This document shows positions 33,711 through 42,804 of a stretch of DNA of 64,000 nucleotides, one piece after another. The stretch's first letter is position 1. Each line of letters begins with the position of its first letter. The notes under the pieces are model-generated. The model ran no database searches, was not told the DNA's origin, and saw nothing but the letters and a program-made list of their open reading frames with translations. Both the position numbers and the translations under genes were made by a program. The DNA comes from Leucobacter komagatae (lineage in GTDB: Bacteria; Actinomycetota; Actinomycetes; Actinomycetales; Microbacteriaceae): NCBI RefSeq assembly GCF_006716085.1, contig NZ_VFON01000001.1, forward strand, positions 2,356,001 to 2,420,000, read 5' to 3'.

Positions 33711-34505
33711 ATGACCTCGCCCACGTTCGAGCTTGCCGCCCACTCCTGGGTGCTGCTGCTTCTCGCGGCGATGCTCGTCGGCATCTCAAAGACTGCGCTG
33801 CCGGGCATCAACACGATCTCGATCGCTATCTTCGCGGCGGTGCTGCCCGCGAAGGCGTCGACCGGGGCGCTCCTCCTGCTGCTCATGGTCGGCGACGTGT
33901 TCGCGCTCGTGAGTTATCGCCGCCACGCCGACTGGCGCGCGCTCCTAAAGCTCATCCCGTTTGCCGCCCTAGGCCTCGGTTTCGGCGCGCTCTTTCTCGC
34001 CCTCGCCCACGACGGGTCCGTGCGCAGGGTGATCGGCGCGATCCTGCTCGTACTGATCGGCGTCACGCTGTGGCAGAACTGGCGCCGGCGGTCGGGGGCG
34101 GGCGGTGCCACGGTTCAGGATCCCTCCACCGCCGCAGCCGCGTCGCCCGCGCAGTTCGCGGCGCGCGCCGGGTTTGGCACGCTCGGCGGCTTCACGACGA
34201 TGGTGGCGAACGCGGGCGGCCCGGTGATGTCACTGTATTTCCTGTCGGCCCGCCTGCCAGTAAAAACGTTCCTCGGCACGGCGGCGTGGTTCTTCGCGGC
34301 GATCAACCTCACAAAGCTGCCGATCTCGATCGGGCTCGGCCTCATCACCCCGGAGACACTCGAGCTCGACATGCTGTTAGTACACGGGGTTGTTGCGGGC
34401 GCCGTGCTTGGGCGCTGGGTCGCGTCTCGAATACGCCAGCAGACCTTCGAGTGGGCGGTCATTGTGGGCACGGCGCTCGGCGCACTGTACCTGCTCATCG
34501 CCTGA
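33711..34505 (+). CDS. TauE/SafE-family sulfite / organosulfonate exporter-like permease
   Basis: Protein of 264 residues with about eight membrane helices. It matches the TauE/SafE family: AAMLVGISKTALPGINTISIAIFA near the N-terminus and AARAGFGTLGGFTTMVANAGGPVMSLYFLSARLP (about 148-181) in the second half, which is the internal repeat of the first. Members export sulfite, sulfoacetate or other small anions, or import sulfur compounds. The substrate here is not indicated by neighbours. Confidence 0.88.
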   Translation: MTSPTFELAAHSWVLLLLAAMLVGISKTALPGINTISIAIFAAVLPAKASTGALLLLLMVGDVFALVSYRRHADWRALLKLIPFAALGLGFGALFLALAHDGSVRRVIGAILLVLIGVTLWQNWRRRSGAGGATVQDPSTAAAASPAQFAARAGFGTLGGFTTMVANAGGPVMSLYFLSARLPVKTFLGTAAWFFAAINLTKLPISIGLGLITPETLELDMLLVHGVVAGAVLGRWVASRIRQQTFEWAVIVGTALGALYLLIA

Positions 34506-34533
34506 CCGGCCCACAGCGGCCACGTTGCCCGCT

Positions 34534-34548
34534 TACCCCTACGGGGTA
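34534..34548. promoter_or_regulatory. CsoR-type copper operator
   Basis: A perfect dyad TACCCC-TAC-GGGGTA lies 13 bp before the copZ start codon. GC-run palindromes of this form (with flanking A/T) are the known binding sites of copper-sensing CsoR repressors in actinobacteria. No csoR gene is in the window, so the regulator would be encoded elsewhere. Confidence 0.7.
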
Positions 34549-34560
34549 TAGCGTTGACCC

Positions 34561-34770
34561 ATGCACACGACCGATTTCACCGTCACCGGAATGACCTGCG
34601 GCAACTGCGAGAACCACGTCCGCGAGGAGGTCAGCGCTGTCGCCGGCGTCACGGGTCTCGAAGTCAGCGCGGCGACAGGCACGCTGCGCGTCGAGTCCGA
34701 GGGCCCCATCGACGCGGCTGCGGTCATCGCGGCCGTCGACGAGGCAGGATACGCCGCAACCGCTGCGTAG
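34561..34770 (+). CDS. copZ: CopZ-like heavy-metal-associated domain protein
   Basis: Protein of 69 residues, a single HMA domain: TDFTVTGMTCGNCENHVREEV with the CxxC metal motif (Cys14, Cys17), then the betaalphabeta core ending VIAAVDEAGYAATAA. The GMTCxNC form is that of Cu(I) chaperones, which hand copper to a P-type ATPase. The CsoR-type operator immediately upstream supports copper control. A CDF exporter rather than CopA follows 41 bp later, which is an unusual partner. Confidence 0.9.
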   Translation: MHTTDFTVTGMTCGNCENHVREEVSAVAGVTGLEVSAATGTLRVESEGPIDAAAVIAAVDEAGYAATAA

Positions 34771-34811
34771 CACCATCCCGCCTAACGACACGAGAAGCGA
34801 AGGCGGGTAAC

Positions 34812-35816
34812 ATGCGAAGCATGGACGAGCCAAATTGCGCACCGGAGTTTAGCCCCGGCCATCCGCACACCCCCAAGGGCAGCGGCGACAGCCACGCCGG
34901 CCACTCGCACGGCCTCGAGGGGGCCGCGACGGCGACGGGCAAGCACCGGAAGCGCCTGATCCTCGTACTCGCGATCACGCTCAGCGTGTTCCTCGTACAG
35001 ATCGTCGGCGCGTTCATCTCGAAGTCACTCTCGCTTCTCGCAGACTCCGGGCACATGCTCACCGACGCGACCGGAGTCGCGATCGCGCTGCTCGCGAGCA
35101 TCATCGCGACGCTGCCCGCGAACTCCAAGCGCACCTACGGTTACCTACGTGTCGAGGTGCTTGCAGCCCTCGCAAACGGCATCGTGCTCGGCGTGATCGC
35201 CGTCGTCATCTTTGTGCAGGCGATCTCCCGCTTCGGCTCGGAGGTCGAAGTGCAGTCAACCCCAATGCTCATCGCCGCGGTCATCGGCGCGGCGGCAAAC
35301 CTAGTCTCGCTGCTCATCCTCCGCTCCGGTCAGGAGGAGAGCCTGAACGTTCGCGGCGCCTACCTCGAGGTGCTCGGCGACCTCCTCGGCTCGCTCGCGG
35401 TGATCGTCGCTGGCATCATCATCGCGTTCACGGGTTGGATGGTCGTCGACCAGATCGCCTCTATCGCGATCGCGCTACTCATCGCGCCGCGCGCCTACAG
35501 TCTGCTCCGCGACGTGGTCTCGGTGCTGCTTGAGGCGACCCCGAAAGACTTCGACGTCGACGCCGCGCGCGAGCACATGCTCGCCGTGCCCGGCGTTGTC
35601 GAGGTGCACGACGTGCACGCCTGGACGATTACCTCGGGGGTGCCTGCGTTCTCCGCCCACGTCACGATCACCGACGACTCCTGGAGCGAGCGCGGGTACC
35701 ACGACGTGCTCGACGAGCTCAAGGCGTGCCTCGTACAGCACTTCAACGTCGGGCACTCAACCCTGCAGATTGAACCCGAGAGCCACGACATCCCGAGCTT
35801 ACGCACGCACGACTAG
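34812..35816 (+). CDS. Cation diffusion facilitator (CzcD/ZitB-like) metal exporter
   Basis: The ATG at 34812 is preferred (AAGGCGG upstream, 5-base spacing); a second ATG is 9 bp further in. Protein of 334 residues with a His-containing N-terminus (HPHTPKG, HAGHSHG), six membrane helices and the transport-site pattern SLLADSGHMLTDATGVAIAL (HxxxD, about 75-94), repeated in YLEVLGDLLGSLAV with Asp. A cytoplasmic dimerisation domain with HDVHAWTI follows. It probably exports Zn2+, Co2+ or Cd2+ by proton antiport. Possible co-transcription with copZ hints at copper induction, which would be unusual for a CDF protein. Confidence 0.9.
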   Translation: MRSMDEPNCAPEFSPGHPHTPKGSGDSHAGHSHGLEGAATATGKHRKRLILVLAITLSVFLVQIVGAFISKSLSLLADSGHMLTDATGVAIALLASIIATLPANSKRTYGYLRVEVLAALANGIVLGVIAVVIFVQAISRFGSEVEVQSTPMLIAAVIGAAANLVSLLILRSGQEESLNVRGAYLEVLGDLLGSLAVIVAGIIIAFTGWMVVDQIASIAIALLIAPRAYSLLRDVVSVLLEATPKDFDVDAAREHMLAVPGVVEVHDVHAWTITSGVPAFSAHVTITDDSWSERGYHDVLDELKACLVQHFNVGHSTLQIEPESHDIPSLRTHD

Positions 35817-35863
35817 CGAGCTTGCGCGGCGTGCGCGACGCCAGCCGGCAGGTGCCTCGCCAG

Positions 35864-36880
35864 CTAGAGGTGGGCCGCGCCCGTACTCATGACGCGCGCG
35901 TAGTGCATGTCGCTCTGCGCGAGGGCTGACACCCGCGACACGATCGGCAGGTTCTCCCAGCCGCCCGTCCACGAGAGCTTGCTCGCGAGCTGCCACACCG
36001 TGAGCCCGGGCACCTCAGCCAGCTGCTCGGCGGCCTGCCGCGTGCGGGCCTCGTGGTGCTCACGGATCTCGGCGCAACGGGTGCCGAGCGGCGCGAACCG
36101 GAAGCCATGGCCCGGCAGCGCCTCCGCATCAGCGTATGGTGCAAGTTTCTCGAGCGAACCGTAGTACTCGCCCAGCGGGTCGGCGGTACGTTTGCCGCCG
36201 AGGGCGACGCCAGGGTTGATGAGCGGGAGCACGTGGTCGCCGGTAAAGACCGCGCCCGCAGCCGGGATCGCGAGGCAAATGTGCCCGGTGGTGTGGCCCG
36301 GGGTGTGGATCACCGTCGCCCGGTACGAGCCAAAGTCGAGCTCGTCGCCGTCCACGAGTTCCTCGTCGATGATGACCGCCGACCCGAAATCAGCGCGCAT
36401 GTTCGCGATCGCCAGAAGCTGGTCACGCCACTCCTCGGGAACTCCCCACTCACCCAGCATGTCGCCGACGTCGTGGCCAGCGGAGAACTGCAAGCCTTCG
36501 CGGATCGCGGCGGCCTCTTCACGGTGCATGCGCACCGTCGCGCCCGAGGCCTCTCGGATGCGGTTCGCGAGGCCGGTGTGGTCGAAGTGCAGATGCGTGA
36601 GCGTCACCGTCGCGATATCCGTGAGCTCACGCCCGAGACCCGCGATCGCCGTGGCGAACGCGGCCCAGTTCTCGTCAGTGTCGAGCCCGGCATCGACGAT
36701 GTGCACCGCCCGCGAGTCACCGCCCGTGAGGATCGCGTAGCTGTAGGCGTAGGGCGGCTGCATGCCCGGCATGTCGAGAGCGATGGCGTGGATCCCGGGG
36801 CGGATCTCCTCCGTTTCGGGGAGCGTTCCTGCCCGCAGCGCCTCGCGCTGGCTATCGCTTGTTGTGCGAACGGGATCCAC
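35864..36880 (-). CDS. MBL-fold metallo-hydrolase
   Basis: Protein of 338 residues from the GTG at 36878-36880 behind AGGAGGCACGGCA. The metallo-beta-lactamase motif LTHLHFDHTG (about 94-103) gives the HxHxDH zinc site; further ligands are in IHTPGHTTGHIC and FTGDHVLPL, with the terminal LPGHG His. A C-terminal helical region (AEQLAEVPGLTVWQLASKLSW) matches LACTB2-like hydrolases of thioesters, RNA or lactones. The substrate is unknown. It sits just downstream of the cytochrome b gene in the same direction with a 52-bp gap and may be the last gene of the etf unit. Confidence 0.88.
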   Translation of the reverse strand: MDPVRTTSDSQREALRAGTLPETEEIRPGIHAIALDMPGMQPPYAYSYAILTGGDSRAVHIVDAGLDTDENWAAFATAIAGLGRELTDIATVTLTHLHFDHTGLANRIREASGATVRMHREEAAAIREGLQFSAGHDVGDMLGEWGVPEEWRDQLLAIANMRADFGSAVIIDEELVDGDELDFGSYRATVIHTPGHTTGHICLAIPAAGAVFTGDHVLPLINPGVALGGKRTADPLGEYYGSLEKLAPYADAEALPGHGFRFAPLGTRCAEIREHHEARTRQAAEQLAEVPGLTVWQLASKLSWTGGWENLPIVSRVSALAQSDMHYARVMSTGAAHL

Positions 36881-36932
36881 TGCCGTGCCTCCTGATGTGG
36901 TGTGGTGCGCGCGCTTCCGAGCGCGCGGGCTA

Positions 36933-38702
36933 CTAGCGGTTGCTGACCTTACCGAACAGGTTCGCGATCGGGGCCACGAGCAGCGGCCGCGTCAGGAACC
37001 AGGCCAGCGCGATCGCGCCGAGCCCCGCCGTGAACATCCAGAACCCGAACCACCCTGTGCCGTCATTGCCAGCGTACATATGGTTGAGGTTGCGAAGCGC
37101 GCCGGTGGTGAGCACAAGGAACACGTGGATGATCACGAAGAACACGAAGAACAGCATCGTCGGGTAGTGCAGCGCCCGCGCGAGCGGGGCCGGGAACACC
37201 CTGTCGAGCTTCTCGTTGTTCTTCGGCCACCACTCGCTCATGCGCAGACCCGTGATCGCTGCGACCGGGGCCGCAATGAAGACGATGATGAAGTACATGA
37301 GCTGCTGGAGCGCGTTGTAGTTCACCCAACCGTTCTCAACCGGCCAATCGAGCGTGAGGTACTGGAGCATGGCCGAGGCCGCGTGCGGGAACACGTCCCA
37401 GCTCGTCGGCACAATGCGCGCCCAGTGGCCAGTCACAAAGAGCAGCACGACGAAGATCACACCGTTGGCGAGCCAGAGCAGGTCAATGCTCGTGTGCAGC
37501 CACAGGTGGATGGAGATCTTCTTCCCACCCTTCTTCGGGGTGTAGAACGCGTCGGGCTTCTGCTGGTGCCGCACCGTGAGCCCGGTGCGCACGATGAGCA
37601 CCATGAAGAACAGGTTCAGGTAGTGCGTCCATCGGGCCCAGGCGGGGAAGCCCTCGTCGGGCTCAACTGCCGGGTGGTACTCGCCCGGATAGCGCTCGAC
37701 GAACTCGGGCACGCCAGGAAGCGTGGTCACGCCGCGAGCGGCGAGCACGATGACACCGGCGAGTACAACGAGGCCGACGATGCCAAGCGACCCGAGCTTC
37801 ACCCACTGTGAGAGCGAGCGCGAGCCAATCATCCTCGGCTCGCGGGCTGGCTTCGCCGGAGCCGCGGGCTTCGCAGCCGCCGTGGCGGGAGTGGCTGGAG
37901 TCGCAGGCGTCGCGGTAGCTGCGGCGGCCTGCGCGGGAGCGGGAGCATGCGCGGCCGGTGCCTGTGCTGTCTGTGCTGGCGCCTGTGTGGCGGGCGCCGC
38001 AGGAGCAGGCGCTGCAGGAGTCGGTGCCGCAGCGGCAGGAGCCGCCGCACGCTCAGGCGCAAGGCCCTCCGGCGGCCACGGATCGCCGCCGGTCACGCGC
38101 GGCAGGCCCCGACGAAGCGGGGTCGTGCCAAACACAACCGGCGCGGCGACGGAGGCTGCTGCCGGAGCGGGCGCACCCGCAGGGGCCTCGGCGCTCGCGG
38201 GAGTGGCGGGGGCCGAAGCCGGAACGCCAGGAGCCTGGGCGGCCGGGGCGGAGTGCGTCGTCTCAACGGCACCTGGCACAGCGGCGCCCGGCACAGCAGC
38301 AGCCGAGGCTGCGGTGCCGGCGGGCGCAAAGCCCTCGGGCGGCCACGGGTCTCCCCCGGCGACGCGAGGCAGGCCACGTCGAAGCGGCACGGAACTCAGC
38401 TCCGCCACGGTCCCGGCGTCAGCGGCGGCGCCGGCAGCCGCAGCGGGCTGGGCTGACTCAGCACTTGCAGCGTCCACAGCACCTGCAGCCTCGACAGCAA
38501 CAGCGGGAGCCGCAGGCTCAGCAACCTGGGCGGCGGGGGCCTCCACTGGGGCCTGCGCGGGTGCAGGCTGCGCCGGCGCGGCCGTGGGCTCAGGGGCCAC
38601 CGCAACCGCCGGCGCGCCAGCCAGGGTCCCTGCTGGCGGCCACGGTTCACCCCCCGGAACGCGGGGCAGCCCGCTTCGAATCGACTGGGAGTAGCTCGCC
38701 AT
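36933..38702 (-). CDS. b-type cytochrome with Pro/Ala-rich extension carrying three GLPRVxGGxPWPP repeats
   Basis: Protein of 589 residues in two parts. Residues 1-290 are Ala/Pro-rich, probably flexible, and contain three copies of GLPRVxGGxPWPPxG (about 11-25, 109-124, 198-213). Residues 290-589 form a five- to six-helix cytochrome b561/formate-dehydrogenase-gamma type domain with heme-ligand candidates His in [32 protein letters not shown] and [12 protein letters not shown]. It starts with ATG 5 bp after the etfA stop, so it is co-transcribed with the electron-transfer flavoprotein genes. A role in passing ETF electrons to quinone is inferred. The repeats look like docking motifs. Confidence 0.85.
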   Translation of the reverse strand: MASYSQSIRSGLPRVPGGEPWPPAGTLAGAPAVAVAPEPTAAPAQPAPAQAPVEAPAAQVAEPAAPAVAVEAAGAVDAASAESAQPAAAAGAAADAGTVAELSSVPLRRGLPRVAGGDPWPPEGFAPAGTAASAAAVPGAAVPGAVETTHSAPAAQAPGVPASAPATPASAEAPAGAPAPAAASVAAPVVFGTTPLRRGLPRVTGGDPWPPEGLAPERAAAPAAAAPTPAAPAPAAPATQAPAQTAQAPAAHAPAPAQAAAATATPATPATPATAAAKPAAPAKPAREPRMIGSRSLSQWVKLGSLGIVGLVVLAGVIVLAARGVTTLPGVPEFVERYPGEYHPAVEPDEGFPAWARWTHYLNLFFMVLIVRTGLTVRHQQKPDAFYTPKKGGKKISIHLWLHTSIDLLWLANGVIFVVLLFVTGHWARIVPTSWDVFPHAASAMLQYLTLDWPVENGWVNYNALQQLMYFIIVFIAAPVAAITGLRMSEWWPKNNEKLDRVFPAPLARALHYPTMLFFVFFVIIHVFLVLTTGALRNLNHMYAGNDGTGWFGFWMFTAGLGAIALAWFLTRPLLVAPIANLFGKVSNR

Positions 38703-38707
38703 CGCCG

Positions 38708-39676
38708 CTACTGCCTAGCTTCGAGCGCAGCGAGCAGCTGCGGCACCACGGTGAACACGTCGCCGACAACGCCAAAGTCGGCGACGTCGAAGATCGGCGC
38801 GTCGCCATCCTTGTTGATTGCGACGATGTTCTTCGCGGTCTGCATGCCTGCGCGGTGCTGGATCGCGCCGGAGATGCCGAGCGCGATGTAGAGCTGCGGG
38901 GAGACCGAGACACCCGTTTGGCCGACCTGGTACGAGCTCGGCACGAAGCCAGCGTCGACGGCCGCGCGCGAGGCACCGATCGCCGCGCCAAGTGCGTCAG
39001 CGAGCTGCTCGACAAGCGCGAACTGTTCCTTCGACCCAAGCCCGCGCCCGCCCGACACAACTCGGGCGGCCCCACGAAGCTCGGGGCGCGAGGAGACCTC
39101 GGTGACGGCCTCGAACGAGTCGATGCGGCCGGCCGGGGCGCCGGTGTCGGTGACGGTGAGCGCCTCGGCCTGAGCCGTCTGCGCCTCTGCGCGCGCGTCG
39201 ACCGCGCCCTGGCGCAGCGTGACGACCGGTGCGCCAAAGGTGGGGGCCGACGTGACGTTGTACGCGCCGCCGTAGACGGAGTGCTGTGCAACGACGCCAA
39301 GGTCATCGCGCGCGACACCGATCGCGTCGACAGCGAGCGCGGACTTCGATCGCGCGGCGTAGCGGGCAGCGGTGTCGCGGCCGTTTGGTGAGTTCGAGAC
39401 GAGCACCGCGTCGGGCGCGACGAGGGCCGCGGCCGACTCGAGCGCGTCGACGGCGAACGTGCCGAGCGCCGCGGAATCGGTGGGGGTCGCAACGAGCACC
39501 CGGGTCGCGCCAAGCGCGGCGGCGTCGGCGGCGAGCGCCTCCGGGCCGATCACGAGCGCAACGGGGGTGCCAGCCTGCGAGGCCGCACCGAGCAGCCCGG
39601 CAGCTGCGTCCTCAAGCGCGCCGGAAGCCTGTGGTTCAAGGACGACAAGGATCGAGTCCTGTGCAAATTCAGCCAT
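38708..39676 (-). CDS. etfA: Electron transfer flavoprotein alpha subunit
   Basis: The start is the ATG at 39674-39676 ([16 protein letters not shown]). Protein of 322 residues. The C-terminal FAD-binding signature is intact: [21 protein letters not shown], then [21 protein letters not shown] (about 245-290), then DAPIF. With EtfB it accepts electrons from acyl-CoA dehydrogenases and other flavoenzymes. It is 19 bp downstream of etfB and 5 bp upstream of the cytochrome b gene, implying one operon and a joint electron route. Confidence 0.93.
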   Translation of the reverse strand: MAEFAQDSILVVLEPQASGALEDAAAGLLGAASQAGTPVALVIGPEALAADAAALGATRVLVATPTDSAALGTFAVDALESAAALVAPDAVLVSNSPNGRDTAARYAARSKSALAVDAIGVARDDLGVVAQHSVYGGAYNVTSAPTFGAPVVTLRQGAVDARAEAQTAQAEALTVTDTGAPAGRIDSFEAVTEVSSRPELRGAARVVSGGRGLGSKEQFALVEQLADALGAAIGASRAAVDAGFVPSSYQVGQTGVSVSPQLYIALGISGAIQHRAGMQTAKNIVAINKDGDAPIFDVADFGVVGDVFTVVPQLLAALEARQ

Positions 39677-39695
39677 GATCTGTTTCCCCTCGCCC

Positions 39696-40472
39696 CTATA
39701 CCAGTCGGTTCTCAATGAGGTAGTTCGCGAGCTGAGTGCCCGCGTCGCCCTCGTCAACGATCTTTACGCCCGCGGCGCGCGCCGGCTTCTCAGCGACAGC
39801 GGTCATGATCGACCGCGCCGCCGCCGGATCCTCAGCGTCGACGCCGAGATCTGCGAGCGAGACCACCTCGAGTGGCTTCTTCTTCGCCGCCATGATGCCC
39901 TTGAAGTTCGCGAAGCGCGCCTCGGGCAGCGCCTCGGTGATCGAGATGACCGCGGGCAGGTCGGCCGAGACCTTCTGCACGCCACCGTCGACCGGGCGAA
40001 CGCCCGAGACGCCGGCTGCCGAGATCTCAACTTCGCTGAGCCCCGTGAGCCCGGGTACGCGCAGGTGCTCCGCGAGCATGGCGGGCACCGCGCCGCCCGA
40101 GCCGTCAGTCGACGCGTTGCCCGCGATGACGAGGTCGAAGCCGGCGCGCGCGATCGCCTTCGCGAGCACCTCGGCGGTGAGGCCGAGGTCTGCCCCGAGG
40201 AGCCCCTCGTCGACGACGTGCACCGCGGAGTGGGCGCCCATACCGAGCGCCTTGCGAATGGAGCCGCTTGCGCTCTCGGGCGCGAGCGTCAAGACGACAA
40301 CCTCGGTGCCGTCGTTCGCGTCAGCGTACGACAGGGCCGCCTCGAGCGCGCGCTCGCCGATCTCGTCAAGCACGGTGTCAGAGGCCGCGCGGTCTGCGAT
40401 TCCTGTCTCAAGGTTCAGTTTGCGATCCCCGTAAGTATCGGGAACCTCCTTGACCAGCACGACAATCTTCAT
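39696..40472 (-). CDS. etfB: Electron transfer flavoprotein beta subunit
   Basis: Protein of 258 residues with ATG at 40470-40472 behind GGAGAATCG. Begins [20 protein letters not shown], contains NPFDEIALEEA-equivalent [16 protein letters not shown], the AMP-site segment [25 protein letters not shown], and the terminal [18 protein letters not shown] (about 205-222). This is the non-FAD half of the heterodimer. It is first in the unit etfB-etfA-cytochrome b. The 185-bp gap before it should contain the promoter. Confidence 0.93.
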   Translation of the reverse strand: MKIVVLVKEVPDTYGDRKLNLETGIADRAASDTVLDEIGERALEAALSYADANDGTEVVVLTLAPESASGSIRKALGMGAHSAVHVVDEGLLGADLGLTAEVLAKAIARAGFDLVIAGNASTDGSGGAVPAMLAEHLRVPGLTGLSEVEISAAGVSGVRPVDGGVQKVSADLPAVISITEALPEARFANFKGIMAAKKKPLEVVSLADLGVDAEDPAAARSIMTAVAEKPARAAGVKIVDEGDAGTQLANYLIENRLV

Positions 40473-40657
40473 CGATTCTCCTTCATTCGGCCTCGCGGCC
40501 TGGGATCTCGTTCGGGCTGCAGTGCCGCCCTGCGCCCCGGCGGAACGCTTGTTTTCCTCGTAAACGCATCATACGTGAGGGAATGCCTCAAAGTGGAAAT
40601 TGTTGCGCGACCCACCTGAAACCTTCCCGGAACAGCCGGTAGGACTGTCGTGTTTGG

Positions 40658-41854
40658 CTAGCCCAGCTCCTCCGGGCGCTCGGCCGCGGCGAGCGCTTCG
40701 GCGTCTGGCACGTACCCGTCAATGTGGCGCTCGTCGACGCCGTTGTAGGCCGAGAGCGGGCGGATCAGCGCGTTCGACGCGGTCTGCTCCATGACGTGCG
40801 CGGTCCACCCGGTCACGCGCGAGGCAATGAACAGCGGCGTGAACGTGAGGGTGTCGAACCCGATGAGGTTGTACGCCGGGCCCGACGGGTAGTCGAGGTT
40901 CGGGTAGATGCCCTTGCGCGACACGAACTCGCCCTCGAGCGCGTCGTAGAGCGCCGCAACGTCGGGCCTGTCGTAGTGCTCGACGAGGGTGTCGAGCGCC
41001 GCCTTCATCGTCGGCACACGCGAGTCGCCGCGCTTGTATACCCGGTGGCCGAAACCCATGATCTTCCGCTTCTCGGCGAGCGCCTCGTCGAGCCAGGCGA
41101 CGACCTTGTCGGCCTCACCGATCTCGTCGAAGATGTGCATGACTGCCTCGTTGGCACCACCGTGGAGTGGGCCCTTAAGGGCGCCGATCGCGCCGACGAC
41201 GGCCGAGTAGAGGTCTGACAGCGTCGAGGTAATCACCCGCGCCGTGAACGTGGAGGCGTTGAAGGAGTGCTCAGCGTAGAGCGTCATCGAGCGGTTGAAT
41301 GCGTCGACGACGACCTCGTCTGCTTCCTCTCCGAAGGTCATCCACAGGAAGTTCGCCGCGTAGTCGAGGTCGTCGCGCGGCTCCACGAGCTGCTCGCCGC
41401 GCCTGCGGCGCTGGCCGTAGGCGACGATCGCTGGCAGCGCGGCGTACAGCCTGACGCTCCGCGCCAGGTTCTCCTCGGGGCTGCCCGCGGCGTCGAGCAC
41501 CGATCCTGCCCCCGACACGTCGGATGCCCCGATCACGCTGACTGCGGTGCGCACCTCATCCATCGGGTGCGCACTAAGCGGCAGCAGGTCGATCGCGGCG
41601 CGCACGTTGTCGGCGAGCGCGCGGTGGCGCCGCTCCTCCGCCCGCAGCTCGGCGAGCTGCTCGGCGCTTGGCAGTTCACCGTTCCAGAGCAGGTAGGCGA
41701 CGGCCTCAAAGGGCTGTGTCGCCGCGAGCTCCTGCACCGGGTATCCCCGATACAGGAGACTGTTGGTCTCAGGGTTGACCTTCGAGATCGCCGTCATATC
41801 GGCGACGACCCCGGCAAGGCCCTTCTGAATCTGGACTGTCGAATTCTCCGTCAC
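40658..41854 (-). CDS. prpC: 2-Methylcitrate synthase / citrate synthase
   Basis: Protein of 398 residues. Citrate-synthase landmarks: YRGYPVQELA near residue 36, ALKGPLHGGANEAVM with catalytic His (about 231), GFGHRVYKRGDSRV with the second His, and the terminal TASNALIRPLSAYNG. Its place at the end of prpD-prpB-prpC indicates condensation of propionyl-CoA with oxaloacetate, although such enzymes often also accept acetyl-CoA. The ATG start at 41852-41854 is 38 bp past the prpB stop. Confidence 0.92.
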   Translation of the reverse strand: MTENSTVQIQKGLAGVVADMTAISKVNPETNSLLYRGYPVQELAATQPFEAVAYLLWNGELPSAEQLAELRAEERRHRALADNVRAAIDLLPLSAHPMDEVRTAVSVIGASDVSGAGSVLDAAGSPEENLARSVRLYAALPAIVAYGQRRRRGEQLVEPRDDLDYAANFLWMTFGEEADEVVVDAFNRSMTLYAEHSFNASTFTARVITSTLSDLYSAVVGAIGALKGPLHGGANEAVMHIFDEIGEADKVVAWLDEALAEKRKIMGFGHRVYKRGDSRVPTMKAALDTLVEHYDRPDVAALYDALEGEFVSRKGIYPNLDYPSGPAYNLIGFDTLTFTPLFIASRVTGWTAHVMEQTASNALIRPLSAYNGVDERHIDGYVPDAEALAAAERPEELG

Positions 41855-41892
41855 GGTAAGCTCCTTCGCTTGTGCTGCGGGCGGTGAGCGGT

Positions 41893-42804
41893 TTAGCGCT
41901 CGACCTCGAAATTGAACACGCTCGTATCGAACTGGTTGTATGCCTCGTAGTCCACGAGATCGTACAGGTCTGCCCTGTGCTGCATCTCGTCGAGCTTCGA
42001 GGTGAGCGTGCCGTGCTCATTGATCGTGTCGAGCGCGCGGCCGGTCGCCCCCATCGAGATGCGAAGCATCGACACAGGCCAGATCACGATGTTCATGCCG
42101 ACGTCGGCGAGCTGCTGCGTGGTGAACAGCTCGCTCTTGCCAAACTCGGTCATGTTTGCCAGTAGGGGCACGTCGACCGCCGAGCGGATCGCCTCGAACT
42201 CCTCGAGCGTGCGCATCGCCTCGGGGAAGATCGCGTCGGCACCCGCGTCGACGAGGGCCTTCGCGCGATCCTTCGCGAGTTCGAGCCCGTGGGGGCCGTC
42301 AGCGGTCGCGCGGATGTCGGTGCGGGCCATGATGAGGAAGTTCTCGTCGCGCCTGGCGTCGCGTGCCGCGCGGATCCGCTTCGTCGCGGTCGACTCGTCA
42401 ACCACGGCCTTGCCGTCGAGGTGCCCGCAACGCTTCGGGTTGATCTGATCCTCAATGTGCGCGCCGGCGATCCCGGCGTTCTCCAGCGTCTGGATCGTGC
42501 GCGCGACGTTCATCGGCTCGCCGAAACCGGTGTCGGCGTCGATGATCGCCGGCAGCTCGGTCATGCGCGCGATCTGCTCGCCGCGGCCGGCGACCTCGGT
42601 CAGCGTGGTGAGCCCGATGTCGGGGAGGCCGAGGTCGGCAGCGAGCACGGCCCCCGAGATGTACACGCCCTCGAAGCCCTTCTGCTCGATGAGACGCGCG
42701 GAGAGCGGGTTGAACGCGCCGGGGAAGCGCAGCAGCTCCCCCGTTGCCAGCCGCTCGCGGAACAGCCGACGCTTGTCGGCCGGGGTGGTGTTTGAGTAGA
42801 GCAT
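41893..42804 (-). CDS. prpB: 2-Methylisocitrate lyase
   Basis: The start is the ATG at 42802-42804, sharing one base with the prpD stop (TAATG). Protein of 303 residues, ICL/PEPM barrel: GAFNPLSARLIEQKGFEGVYISG, DADTGFGEPMNVARTI with metal-binding Asp, AHIEDQINPKRCGHLDGK with the catalytic Cys (KRCGH, about 123-127), and IMARTDIRA. It cleaves 2-methylisocitrate to pyruvate and succinate, the final step of the methylcitrate cycle. Confidence 0.93.
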   Translation of the reverse strand: MLYSNTTPADKRRLFRERLATGELLRFPGAFNPLSARLIEQKGFEGVYISGAVLAADLGLPDIGLTTLTEVAGRGEQIARMTELPAIIDADTGFGEPMNVARTIQTLENAGIAGAHIEDQINPKRCGHLDGKAVVDESTATKRIRAARDARRDENFLIMARTDIRATADGPHGLELAKDRAKALVDAGADAIFPEAMRTLEEFEAIRSAVDVPLLANMTEFGKSELFTTQQLADVGMNIVIWPVSMLRISMGATGRALDTINEHGTLTSKLDEMQHRADLYDLVDYEAYNQFDTSVFNFEVER

